A stretch of DNA of 64,000 bases from the NCBI GenBank assembly GCA_026990595.1, contig JALXCZ010000008.1, positions 62,001 to 126,000 on the forward strand, in the 5' to 3' direction. The stretch is from Sulfurovum sp. Its GTDB lineage: Bacteria; Campylobacterota; Campylobacteria; Campylobacterales; Sulfurovaceae. A program made the translations under genes and the position numbers. Of this stretch, positions 8,813 through 16,752 are shown in pieces; the first letter of the stretch is position 1, and every line of letters begins with the position of its first letter. The notes under the pieces were generated by a model. It did not search any database, was not told where the DNA came from, and was given only the letters and a program-made list of their open reading frames with translations.

Positions 8813-10611
8813 GATATTTTAATTCTATTTTTAGCTCTAGCAACCACTTCTTCATCCTCCCCCATATCTAACCACTTGAACCGTTGACCGCTCTGGATCG
8901 TTCCATCGAGTATATCGCCGCTGTCACGGAATTTCAGATCGAGTTTTGCAATATCAAATCCATTAGTGGTTTGACAAAACTGCGTAAGGCGTTCATTGGC
9001 TGGGGAATTGCTGTAGAGGTAACACCAGCTCTTCAAACCGTTACGCCCTACCCTTCCTCTGAGCTGATGCAGCGTAGCCAATCCTAAGCGTTCTGCACCA
9101 ACGATGACAATAAGTGTAAGCCGAGGCAGAGAGATACCTACTTCCACTACCGTTGTAGCCAGTAAAATATCTCCTTTTTCTCTAAACTCCAGCAACACTT
9201 CCTCTTTTTGCTTGTCTTTTCCGTGGGTAACATAGACATTGTCAAACTTCTCTTCCCAAAACCCTCTGCTCTCTTCCAGTGACTGATAAGGTACTTCTGT
9301 GCTCTCTTCCACCAATGGGTAGATAATGAGCACCTGATGTTTTTTTGCTATTTCCTCTTTAACATGTGTCAACAGATTTGGGAAATCCTGTTTGGAGATA
9401 GTTCGGGTCAAAACCTCTCTCTCAAAAGGTGTGGTAGTAATAAGGCTGACATCAAGCAGTTCAGACTCCATCATTGCCTGGGTTCTTGGTATGGGCGTAG
9501 CGGAAAATTGTAAATAGTGTGGCTTTTTTTCATCCCCACCAGCCAAGGCTTCCAGACTGGCACGCTGTTTCGTACCAAAACGATGCTGTTCATCTACCAT
9601 TACAAGACTTGCCTGGGGAAGATCTTCTTTGTAGAGTAACGCATGGGTACCAATGATAAAATCTGCTTCCAAATAATCACCCTCATCCTTACCCTGCATG
9701 ACCAACGCAATATTCACCTCTTTTGGCAAATACTTACAGGCTTCTTCATACAGTTGTAAAGCAAGGAGTGACGTAGGTGCCATAAGTATGCTCTTATGCG
9801 GCAGTGCCATCATTACCGAAGCCAGGATCACCATCGTCTTCCCTGAACCCACATCTCCTACCACCATACGCTTGGCAGCTTTATCTTCACGTGAAAGATC
9901 TTTTTGAATAGCTTCTATCACAGTTTTCTGCTCATCGGTCAGTGTAAAGGGTAAATGCTCTACAAAAGGTTTAATATCGCCATGTAATGCCTTTAGTGCA
10001 GGGAAATCAACCTTTTTTCCCCGCAGTTTCTTCAAATGGTTAAACGCTTCTACAAACTTCAGTACTGCGATGAAATCTGGTTTAAAGCTGCCGTTTTCAT
10101 ATACTTCTTCCATACTTTTTGGAAAGTGTATATGCATAAGTGTTGCTACCTCTTTGGAGTCAAGCCCCTCATTAAAAAGATTTCTCTCTGTAACATAAAG
10201 CTCTACAAGAGAAGCGATCTCACTCTCCTTGAGTACGGTTTTGTATTTGGGAGTGATCTTGCCTATCTGCCTAATAGACTTTGGCTGAGACATTTGAAGA
10301 TAGCCTTTGTACTCTTCGAGTTTTCCCTGTATGACATGTGACGTTCCCACTTCAAAAAGTTTATGATGGTAGGGAGTGACACGAAAGAACATAGAAGAGA
10401 GCCGTCTGCCTGACTGTGTCAGATGAAAGGTTACCCGAAGCTTACCCTGATACACAGAGCTGTCTACAACCTTTGCTTCGAGTGTATTGACCTTGCCCAG
10501 CGTCAACGTTGTTGAAAGCGTGGTATCGTTATAGGAAGCAGGGATAATGAGAGCAAGATCAAGCAAAGAGTATATTTTGAGTTTCTTGAACAGCTGTTTT
10601 GCTTCTTCCAT
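8809..10611 (-). CDS. recG: ATP-dependent DNA helicase RecG
   Basis: This 600-residue superfamily 2 helicase reverses stalled replication forks and branch-migrates Holliday junctions. An OB-fold wedge region lies at about 40-115, Walker A VGDVGSGKT at 251-259, the DEQH box at 340-343, and helicase C motifs (TTVVEVGISLPR, HQLRGRVGR) toward the end. It is about 90 residues shorter than E. coli RecG, as is usual in Campylobacterota. GGAAG precedes the ATG. The last codons are followed directly by a TAG that belongs to a REP element, so the C-terminus (IKIS) may have been set by that insertion. Confidence 0.95.
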   Translation of the reverse strand: MEEAKQLFKKLKIYSLLDLALIIPASYNDTTLSTTLTLGKVNTLEAKVVDSSVYQGKLRVTFHLTQSGRRLSSMFFRVTPYHHKLFEVGTSHVIQGKLEEYKGYLQMSQPKSIRQIGKITPKYKTVLKESEIASLVELYVTERNLFNEGLDSKEVATLMHIHFPKSMEEVYENGSFKPDFIAVLKFVEAFNHLKKLRGKKVDFPALKALHGDIKPFVEHLPFTLTDEQKTVIEAIQKDLSREDKAAKRMVVGDVGSGKTMVILASVMMALPHKSILMAPTSLLALQLYEEACKYLPKEVNIALVMQGKDEGDYLEADFIIGTHALLYKEDLPQASLVMVDEQHRFGTKQRASLEALAGGDEKKPHYLQFSATPIPRTQAMMESELLDVSLITTTPFEREVLTRTISKQDFPNLLTHVKEEIAKKHQVLIIYPLVEESTEVPYQSLEESRGFWEEKFDNVYVTHGKDKQKEEVLLEFREKGDILLATTVVEVGISLPRLTLIVIVGAERLGLATLHQLRGRVGRNGLKSWCYLYSNSPANERLTQFCQTTNGFDIAKLDLKFRDSGDILDGTIQSGQRFKWLDMGEDEEVVARAKNRIKIS

Positions 10612-10663
10612 ACAGGCTTCCTATGTTTAGATAGCTAGATTATAACGAAGCTTTTTGAATATG

Positions 10664-10696
10664 ATAAAAAATATGTCATATTGTCATATTTTTTAT
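10664..10696. repeat. AT-rich 12-bp hairpin abutting a REP unit
   Basis: ATAAAAAATATG and CATATTTTTTAT are separated by nine bases. The right arm ends immediately before the GTAG of the REP unit at 10697. On the minus strand it lies between the M16 gene and recG, about 55 bases upstream of the recG start. It may be a second small repeat family or part of a recG leader. Confidence 0.45.
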
Positions 10697-10842
10697 GTAG
10701 GGTGTTGTCCCATGACAACACCAAAAATTCAAATAACAATAAAATAATTTTTATAAATACATAGCTTTGGTGTTGTAAGGGTATAAGCATCTAAAATGCA
10801 ATGCAAGCGAAGCACTAAATGCTGAGTCGTACAACACCCTAC
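10697..10842. repeat. REP pair, variant A, with a 48-base insert in one loop
   Basis: Unit 1 (10697-10722, plus) is GTAGGG-TGTTGT, loop CCCATG, ACAACA-CC. Unit 2 (10769-10842, minus) has the same two arms, but its loop is about 54 bases instead of six. The extra bases contain an imperfect palindrome of their own (AGCATTTAGTGC against GCATTTTAGATGCT). GTAG ends face outward. The 46-base spacer is A/T-rich and holds nothing else recognisable. The pair separates the M16 gene (stop at 10849) from recG. Confidence 0.85.
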
Positions 10843-10848
10843 CAAATA

Positions 10849-12135
10849 TTATTTTTTCTTCGTCACAATCGCAAATGAAAGTTCAGTCAACTCTTTATGC
10901 GACTCAATAAACGCATTCATCTCTTCAAGTGTAACAGATTCTATTTTCTTTAACTGCTCTTTGGTAAAACCAAGTGGTCTGCCATAGTAGTATTCGTTAT
11001 AGGCACGGCTGAGTCTTTGGGAAAGTGTTTCGGTTCTTAAAGGTTCACTGCCTACCAAAAACTCTTTGGCAGCTTTAAGCTCCTCTGCCGTGATCCCCTT
11101 AGCCACAAAATCATCCACAACTTTCTGCACCAATGCTTTGGCTTCATCCTGTGTACTTAGTTTCGTTTGCAGATATCCGCTCAAATACGATGCTGATTTG
11201 GTACGTCTAAGTGCAGAATAAGCTCCATAGGTCAAACCTCTTTTGACTCGTATCTCTTCCATCAAACGGCTTCCAAACCCTGCACCGCCAAGCAGATACT
11301 CTGCAATCTTTGCTTTATACTGGTCTTTTTCTTTATAGGAATAGTCAAACGGTGCACCAAAATAAATGTATGCCTGCTGTGTATCTTCAGCAATATACTT
11401 TGTCTCTTTTTTATCAGACACTTTTACCTCTTTTAGAGGTTTTACAGTCACTTTGGGAAGCAGTGGCAAAATCTCTTTAAGATATTTTTCTGCCTCATCC
11501 AATGAGATATCCCCGCCTGTGACTGCAATAACATTGGTATAACCTAAATGTGTTGTAATAAAATGTTTAATATCTTCAAGAGAAATAGACTCCACACTCT
11601 GCACTGTACCATCATAAGGACGTCCGAGTGCTGCACCTTTAAAAAGCATCTCTCTGAGTTTTGTCGCTGCGAGATAATCAAAATCACTCTCTTTTTGTTT
11701 CAGCCATCCTATCTTTTGACGTTTGACCTGTGCCAATGCTTCCTTACTATAATTAGGATCTTTAAGTAACTCCTTAAATCTCTCTATGGCATAAGGAAAT
11801 TCACTTTTAAGTGCTGAAACTTCCAGTACAAAACTCTCTCTGCCTACATGTGCTCCAAGCTCTACTGCATGTGCATCCAGCTTCTCTGCAAATCCAACAC
11901 TGCCGTCTTTACTTGTACCTTCATTAAGAAGTTTTGCCGACATATCTGCCAAACCATCTTTAGTGTTACTCAAATGCCCTGCATTTTTAAATACCAGCTG
12001 TAGCGAGACAATCGGTACAAAATTCCCTGTCTCAAAGACTACCGGTACTTTTGTATCTTTGATCTGTATCTCTTTTACTGTTTCTGCCATCAATAATCCT
12101 TGTAATAATACACATAATAAAATAATTTTTTTCAT
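10849..12135 (-). CDS. M16-family peptidase homologue without the zinc-binding motif
   Basis: A 428-residue periplasmic protein with signal peptide MKKIILLCVLLQGLLMAE. It has two M16 repeats. The N-terminal one lacks the HxxEH zinc site (GLADMSAKLLNEG at that place). The C-terminal one keeps the R/Y substrate-binding element (RVKRGLTYGAYS). M16B enzymes of this kind work as pairs in which only one partner binds zinc, so this is probably the non-catalytic subunit; the partner is not in the window. The ATG at 12135 is preferred over one seven codons upstream because it has a GAGAAGG site and begins the signal peptide. It follows mqnC, an order also known in Helicobacter. Confidence 0.82.
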   Translation of the reverse strand: MKKIILLCVLLQGLLMAETVKEIQIKDTKVPVVFETGNFVPIVSLQLVFKNAGHLSNTKDGLADMSAKLLNEGTSKDGSVGFAEKLDAHAVELGAHVGRESFVLEVSALKSEFPYAIERFKELLKDPNYSKEALAQVKRQKIGWLKQKESDFDYLAATKLREMLFKGAALGRPYDGTVQSVESISLEDIKHFITTHLGYTNVIAVTGGDISLDEAEKYLKEILPLLPKVTVKPLKEVKVSDKKETKYIAEDTQQAYIYFGAPFDYSYKEKDQYKAKIAEYLLGGAGFGSRLMEEIRVKRGLTYGAYSALRRTKSASYLSGYLQTKLSTQDEAKALVQKVVDDFVAKGITAEELKAAKEFLVGSEPLRTETLSQRLSRAYNEYYYGRPLGFTKEQLKKIESVTLEEMNAFIESHKELTELSFAIVTKKK

Positions 12136-12220
12136 ATTTGCCTTCTCATTAATCACACAAATGTGTGTCTTGTCGTGGTGAACGCCCAGGCTAAACCATA
12201 AGGTAATTTAATCAAAAAGA

Positions 12221-13282
12221 TTAATACCGTTCCAAGATCTCATATGCCGTATTGCGTTTTGCAGGGTTCTCTCCCACATCACGGATCAACTCTATCATCT
12301 CATTTTGGTTCATAGAATTGGCTGCACCTGCAGCAGAGACCACATTCTCTTCCATCATGGTCGAACCAAGATCATTCGCTCCAAAAAGCAGTGCCATCTG
12401 ACCGATGTAACTTCCCTGGGTAACCCATGAACTTTGAATATTGGGTACATTGTCCAAAAAGAGTCTGGCTACTGCCAGGTAACGCAGATATTGATTTGGT
12501 GTGCTTCTGGTGATTGTAGGAAGTTCCCGTTTGAGCTGCGTATTGTCACTTTGGTAAGACCACATAATAAAGGCTCTGAATCCACCTGTCTCGTCTTGCA
12601 GCTGTCGTACAAGGTCAAAATGTTCTACGATCTCACGTGTACTCTCTACTGTGCCGTACATCATCGTTGCTGTAGACTTGATGCCCAGTTTGTGCGCTTC
12701 TCTGTGAACTTCCAGCCAAGTATCTTTATCGAGCTTTTTAGGAGCAATAATATCTCTTACTCTATCGGAGAGTATTTCTGCACCTGCTCCAGGGATGGAA
12801 CTCAGTCCTTTGGCTTTTAGACGTGCTAAAACTTCACTGATACCCAGTTTGGAACGCTGCGCGATATAGTCTATTTCAATCGCAGAAAAACCGTGAATGG
12901 TCACTTGCGGATATTTGCTGTGGATATGTTCTACCAGATCTTCATACCACTCTATCTCAAGTTTGGGGTGTACCCCACCCTGAAAAAGTATCTGTGTACC
13001 GCCGATAGCAACAAGTTCATCTATTTTTGCATCTATTTCATCAAAAGTCAGGATGTACGCATCTTCTTTTTTCTCATGGGTATAAAAGGCACAGAATTTG
13101 CAGTCTACCCAACAAATATTGGTGTAGTTGATGTTCCTGTCCACCACAAAAGTAGTGACCCCTTTGGGGTGCATCTCTTTTTTGCGTGCAAGTGCCATTT
13201 TACCCAGAGTTTTAAGGTCAGCATTCTCTATGAGTTCTATGGCTTCTTCAATCGTCATACGTTTTGTCATATTTGCAGTCAT
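12221..13282 (-). CDS. mqnC: Dehypoxanthine futalosine cyclase (radical SAM), menaquinone biosynthesis
   Basis: This 353-residue enzyme cyclises dehypoxanthine futalosine in the futalosine route to menaquinone. The radical SAM cluster cysteines are C57-x3-C61-x2-C64 (CWVDCKFC). GGTQILFQGGVHP and the C-terminal SSWVTQG and GANDLGSTMMEENVV segments match the MqnC/MqnE/CofH group. Its length and close match to the cyclase, rather than aminofutalosine synthase, favour MqnC. GGGGT lies five bases upstream of the ATG, right beside a REP unit. It probably shares a transcript with nusB upstream and the M16 gene downstream. Confidence 0.92.
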   Translation of the reverse strand: MTANMTKRMTIEEAIELIENADLKTLGKMALARKKEMHPKGVTTFVVDRNINYTNICWVDCKFCAFYTHEKKEDAYILTFDEIDAKIDELVAIGGTQILFQGGVHPKLEIEWYEDLVEHIHSKYPQVTIHGFSAIEIDYIAQRSKLGISEVLARLKAKGLSSIPGAGAEILSDRVRDIIAPKKLDKDTWLEVHREAHKLGIKSTATMMYGTVESTREIVEHFDLVRQLQDETGGFRAFIMWSYQSDNTQLKRELPTITRSTPNQYLRYLAVARLFLDNVPNIQSSWVTQGSYIGQMALLFGANDLGSTMMEENVVSAAGAANSMNQNEMIELIRDVGENPAKRNTAYEILERY

Positions 13283-13293
13283 TTTTTACCCCC

Positions 13294-13366
13294 GTAGGGT
13301 GTTGTGCCCCACAACACCAAATAGTTTTAATTTCCAACAGCGTGTTGTAAGGGTACAACACCCTAC
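13294..13366. repeat. REP pair, variant A, between nusB and mqnC; supplies the nusB stop codon
   Basis: Unit 1 (13294-13318, plus) is GTAGGG-TGTTGT, loop GCCCC, ACAACA-CC. Unit 2 (13341-13366, minus) is the same with one mismatch in the outer arm. GTAG ends face outward across a 22-base spacer. The minus-strand TAG at 13365-13363 is the stop codon of nusB. The other end lies 11 bases upstream of the mqnC start. Confidence 0.87.
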
Positions 13367-13767
13367 GAATCTTTTTCTTCACCCAGTGCATCCAATACAC
13401 CATTGATGAACTTGGGTGACTTCTCATCTGCAAGCTCTTTTGCCAATTCTACCGCTTCATTGATGATAATTGCTTTGTCTGTTTTGGCTACGAGTATCTC
13501 ATAAGCACCCAGACGGAGAATCGCCTTTTCAACTTTACCAATACTCTCATAATCCCACTCATCCAGATGCTTTTCTATCTCTTTGTCCAGCATTTCCATA
13601 TTTTCTACGGTACCGTCAAAAAGTGTGTGGGAAAACTCTCTTTGTTTGTTACGTATTTTATCTTCTTCAAGTATTTCATCGGAGAATTTGGCGATATTTT
13701 CATTGCCTAGATCATACGCATAGAGTAGTCCTACGACTGCTGTTCTTGCCTGGTGTCTTGTTGCCAT
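13363..13767 (-). CDS. nusB: Transcription antitermination factor NusB
   Basis: This 134-residue all-helical protein binds boxA RNA with NusE (S10) and takes part in rRNA antitermination. MATRHQARTAVVGLLYAYDLG at the start and AILRLGAYEIL, AIIINEAVELAKELADEKSPKF and INGVLDAL in the C-terminal half are diagnostic. AAAGG precedes the ATG. The gene follows ribH by 42 bases in the kdsA-ribH-nusB order known from Campylobacter. Its final Ser codon is followed by TAG from a REP element. Confidence 0.95.
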   Translation of the reverse strand: MATRHQARTAVVGLLYAYDLGNENIAKFSDEILEEDKIRNKQREFSHTLFDGTVENMEMLDKEIEKHLDEWDYESIGKVEKAILRLGAYEILVAKTDKAIIINEAVELAKELADEKSPKFINGVLDALGEEKDS

Positions 13768-13809
13768 ATATATTACCTTTTTATTTTATGCTTAGCTGAA
13801 GCGCCGACT

Positions 13810-14274
13810 CTACAATACACCATAGAGATTCACCAATTCAATAAGCCCAACCATTGCTTCAGCGCCTTTGTTCCCCGCCTTGGTTCCTGCTCTCTCGATC
13901 GCCTGCTCAATACTGTCAACAGTCAATACTCCGAATGTTACCGGTTTGCCATGCTTAAGTGCCATATTTGCTACCCCTTTGGTTGCCTCGGCTGATACAT
14001 AGTCAAAATGCGGAGTTGCACCACGAATCACTGCGCCTACACAGCAAATGGCATCATATTTACCTGAAGCAAGTGCCTTATCGAGTGCAAACGGGATCTC
14101 AAAGGCTCCCGGCACCAAGATAAGGTCAAGATCATCTGCATTACCGCCATGTCGTGCATAGGCGTCCTGTGCACCCTCTACCAGTCTGTCTGTAATAAAG
14201 TGGTTAAATCTTGCATTGATGATCGCTACTTTTTTCTTTTTATCTACCTGTAGATTACCTTCTATTATTTTCAT
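13810..14274 (-). CDS. ribH: 6,7-dimethyl-8-ribityllumazine synthase
   Basis: This 154-residue enzyme condenses 3,4-dihydroxy-2-butanone 4-phosphate with the ribityl-aminopyrimidine in riboflavin synthesis and assembles as an icosahedral shell or pentamer. [42 protein letters not shown] and [20 protein letters not shown] are family motifs, including the phosphate-binding GAT and catalytic His. AAAGGA lies upstream of the ATG. A single REP unit separates it from kdsA. Confidence 0.96.
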   Translation of the reverse strand: MKIIEGNLQVDKKKKVAIINARFNHFITDRLVEGAQDAYARHGGNADDLDLILVPGAFEIPFALDKALASGKYDAICCVGAVIRGATPHFDYVSAEATKGVANMALKHGKPVTFGVLTVDSIEQAIERAGTKAGNKGAEAMVGLIELVNLYGVL

Positions 14275-14292
14275 ATTTTTCCTTTATTAATT

Positions 14293-14318
14293 GGTGTTGT
14301 GAGAGCACAACACCCTAC
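14293..14318 (-). repeat. Single REP unit, variant A, between kdsA and ribH
   Basis: On the minus strand it reads GTAGGG-TGTTGT, loop GCTCTC, ACAACA-CC. It starts 10 bases after the kdsA stop and ends 19 bases before the ribH start. This is the only isolated intergenic unit in the window. Confidence 0.87.
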
Positions 14319-14327
14319 ACTATTTTA

Positions 14328-15128
14328 TTATTCTACAATACTTCTTATCGCATCTATTTGTTTGATGAGTGCATCCAATTTGGTTAACTCTATCATATTT
14401 GGTCCGTCACTTAACGCAATGCTTGGGTCAAAGTGTGTCTCAAAAAAGAAACCATCCACCCCCACTGCTGCTGCCGCACGCGAAAGGTACGGTACAAAAG
14501 AAGAGTCTCCTCCACTGCTTGCTCCGCCGCTTGCAGGCATCTGTACGGAGTGAGTTGCATCAAAGACCACCGGAGCGAACTCTCTCATGGTCACAAGCCC
14601 ACGCATATCGACCACAAGATTTCCATACCCGAAACTTGAACCTCTTTCAGTCAGCCAGACATTGTACTTTTTGGCATTTTCATAACTGACTTCGCCCTCA
14701 AAACCTCTTGTCTTCAAGACTTTTGCGACAGAATGTTCCATTGCTGCAGGTGCAAGAAACTGCCCTTTTTTAATGTTCACTACCGCTGAAGTCTGTGCAG
14801 CTGCCACAAGCAAGTCAGTCTGACGCGAAAGAAATGCAGGGATCTGAAGTACATCAGCAACTTCAGCTGCAGCTGCAGGCTGAGTATAATCATGTACATC
14901 TGTCAATATCTTATAACCAAACTGCTCTTTGACCTCTTGAAGCATTTTAAGCCCCTCTTCCAGTCCCGGTCCTCTAAAACTGTCCAAACTCGTACGGTTT
15001 GCTTTGTCAAAGCTCGCTTTGAAATAAAAATCTTTCGTACAGTCTTCGTGGTACTTCCCCAAAGATTCTGCGATACGCATTACATTGTCACGACTTTCAA
15101 GGACACAGGGTCCTGCAATTAAGATCAT
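14328..15128 (-). CDS. kdsA: 3-deoxy-8-phosphooctulonate (KDO-8-P) synthase
   Basis: This 266-residue TIM-barrel enzyme condenses phosphoenolpyruvate with arabinose 5-phosphate to make the KDO precursor of the lipopolysaccharide inner core. [10 protein letters not shown] at the start, [40 protein letters not shown] and DATHSVQMP are characteristic. AAGGA precedes the ATG. It heads the kdsA-ribH-nusB-mqnC-M16-recG series, in which every gap is short. Confidence 0.96.
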   Translation of the reverse strand: MILIAGPCVLESRDNVMRIAESLGKYHEDCTKDFYFKASFDKANRTSLDSFRGPGLEEGLKMLQEVKEQFGYKILTDVHDYTQPAAAAEVADVLQIPAFLSRQTDLLVAAAQTSAVVNIKKGQFLAPAAMEHSVAKVLKTRGFEGEVSYENAKKYNVWLTERGSSFGYGNLVVDMRGLVTMREFAPVVFDATHSVQMPASGGASSGGDSSFVPYLSRAAAAVGVDGFFFETHFDPSIALSDGPNMIELTKLDALIKQIDAIRSIVE

Positions 15129-15153
15129 ATTCTATCCTTTTTAGTACAGGGTT

Positions 15154-16056
15154 CTAATTTTTCTCTTTGGCAAAAGCAACCATTAATCCTGACACAATAA
15201 CCAGGATTATACCCAAAACTGTCCAAAAATCAGGAATAGGGTCACCTAGCATCACACCAATGATCACAGCAAAGACAATATTGCTGTAACTGATCGTTCC
15301 AACAATACCCGCTTTGGTAAGTTCATATGCTTTGGTCATAAGCAGTTGTGAAATCGTTGCAAAAACCCCGACTGCCGTCACATAAAGCCATTCTACTCCT
15401 TGGGGCATCACAAATACCGCAAACATCCAGTCAAAATCTTTCGGAACAGTCACATAGGGAGTAACAAGCATTAAAAACAGAGGTGCAACAGTTCCAACTC
15501 CCATAAAAGACATGACTATGGCACGAGTATCATAATATTTTCTAAGTTCTCGTATGGAAGTATAGGCAAGTGCCGCACCAATACCGGAGAAGATACCCAA
15601 AATACTATATTTACTAAAACTTCCACCTTCTGGCTGTGCAATCAGTATAATACCGATAAACCCCAATACAATAGCAATCAGAGCAGAAGGATGCAATTTC
15701 TCTTTGAGGAAAATATAGGCAAAGATGGCAACGAATATAGGAGAGGTTTTGTTGTAAGTCACTGCTTCACCCAGTGGAATATGCGCCATAATATAAAAGT
15801 AGGCCAAAAGTGCCATAAAGCCCATACTTCCACGAAAAAGAAGCAGTAAAAACTTACCTCCTCTTTGTTTAAGAGGTACTTTCCAAATGGCAATGCCTAC
15901 AAGCACTACACCAAAAATATTTCTAAAAAAAGTGACTTCCACAGGAGGCAAAATATGGCTCACTATCTTGGCAAAACCACCCATCATTGCAAACGAAAGA
16001 GAGGCAAGGAGCATAAAAAGAATACCCCTGTCCATATTTTTGATCATTTTTTTCAT
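15154..16056 (-). CDS. EamA-family (DMT) inner-membrane transporter
   Basis: A 300-residue protein with about ten membrane helices arranged as two EamA repeats (first about 10-145, second about 155-297). MLLASLSFAMMGGFAK, EVTFFRNIFG, PLGEAVTYNKTSPIFVAIFAYIFLKE and the second-half equivalents are typical of drug/metabolite exporters. The substrate cannot be told from sequence. An ATG eight codons further in (MDRGILFML) is an alternative start. It lies 25 bases upstream of kdsA on the same strand and may drive that operon. Confidence 0.85.
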   Translation of the reverse strand: MKKMIKNMDRGILFMLLASLSFAMMGGFAKIVSHILPPVEVTFFRNIFGVVLVGIAIWKVPLKQRGGKFLLLLFRGSMGFMALLAYFYIMAHIPLGEAVTYNKTSPIFVAIFAYIFLKEKLHPSALIAIVLGFIGIILIAQPEGGSFSKYSILGIFSGIGAALAYTSIRELRKYYDTRAIVMSFMGVGTVAPLFLMLVTPYVTVPKDFDWMFAVFVMPQGVEWLYVTAVGVFATISQLLMTKAYELTKAGIVGTISYSNIVFAVIIGVMLGDPIPDFWTVLGIILVIVSGLMVAFAKEKN

Positions 16057-16140
16057 TTTGAACTTTTAAATTTTTGTGGAAGTGTAGCATAATTGGGTAA
16101 AATACGACCCATACATATCCCTAAAAGGCACCGCTACATA

Positions 16141-16749
16141 CTAAGATACGACAAACTCCTCTTTGATCACGATCCTGCCATCCACATAAATAACAGCCAA
16201 AAATACATCATCTCTTTTGTAGGTTGATACACCCTTAGGTGTACCCGACATGATCACATCGCCATCTTCCAACGTCATAAAAGTTTGTATTTCCTGCAGT
16301 ATTTCATTCGGTTTATAGATCATCAATGCATAGTTGGCATGTTGTGCCAACTTTCCATTGATAAAAAGTTGCATTTCAATGGTTTCTATCTTTCCGTTGA
16401 ATTTTACAAAAGGGCTAAGTACAGCAGAGCCATCAAACCCCTTAGCTCTCTCCCATGGCAAGCCTTTGCTTTTCATTTTGTTCTGAATACCTGCTTTGGT
16501 CAGATCAAGCCCAAAACCGATCCCTTCTATTTGAGCATTTTGGATCAGAAAACAGATCTCACCCTCAAAACGGCAATCCTCCTGAATATATTTTAACTCA
16601 GAAGTAATCGCCGAATTCGGCTTGTTAAACAAAACCATACTCTCCGGGGTTTCATTGTTCAGCTCTTTAATATGCTCTACATAATTACGCCCTACACAGA
16701 CCACTTTTGTAGGTTGGATCAAATCATCACAATAACGTATAGAATACAT
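16141..16749 (-). CDS. Fumarylacetoacetate hydrolase-family protein
   Basis: A 202-residue FAH-fold protein. CVGRNYVEHIKEL, the metal-binding FEGEICFLI (EGE), KGFDGSAVLSPFV and DGDVIMSGTPKGVS match the family. Members include acylpyruvate hydrolases, oxaloacetate decarboxylases and related C-C bond hydrolases, so the substrate is not fixed. It starts three bases after the stop of the dicarboxylate symporter gene, so translation is probably coupled. That suggests it acts on a compound related to the imported acid; this is inference. Confidence 0.85.
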   Translation of the reverse strand: MYSIRYCDDLIQPTKVVCVGRNYVEHIKELNNETPESMVLFNKPNSAITSELKYIQEDCRFEGEICFLIQNAQIEGIGFGLDLTKAGIQNKMKSKGLPWERAKGFDGSAVLSPFVKFNGKIETIEMQLFINGKLAQHANYALMIYKPNEILQEIQTFMTLEDGDVIMSGTPKGVSTYKRDDVFLAVIYVDGRIVIKEEFVVS

Positions 16750-16752
16750 AAC

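Noticed and set aside
10697-10842. CRISPR array or rho-independent terminators made of the GTAGGG repeats
   Set aside because: Units occur singly or as inverted pairs, not as direct repeats with uniform spacers, and no cas genes are near. None is followed by a T-run, so intrinsic termination is not claimed.
10849-12135. M16 gene as a decayed peptidase
   Set aside because: The frame is complete, the signal peptide and second-domain motifs are intact, and zinc-less M16 subunits are a normal half of two-component M16 enzymes.
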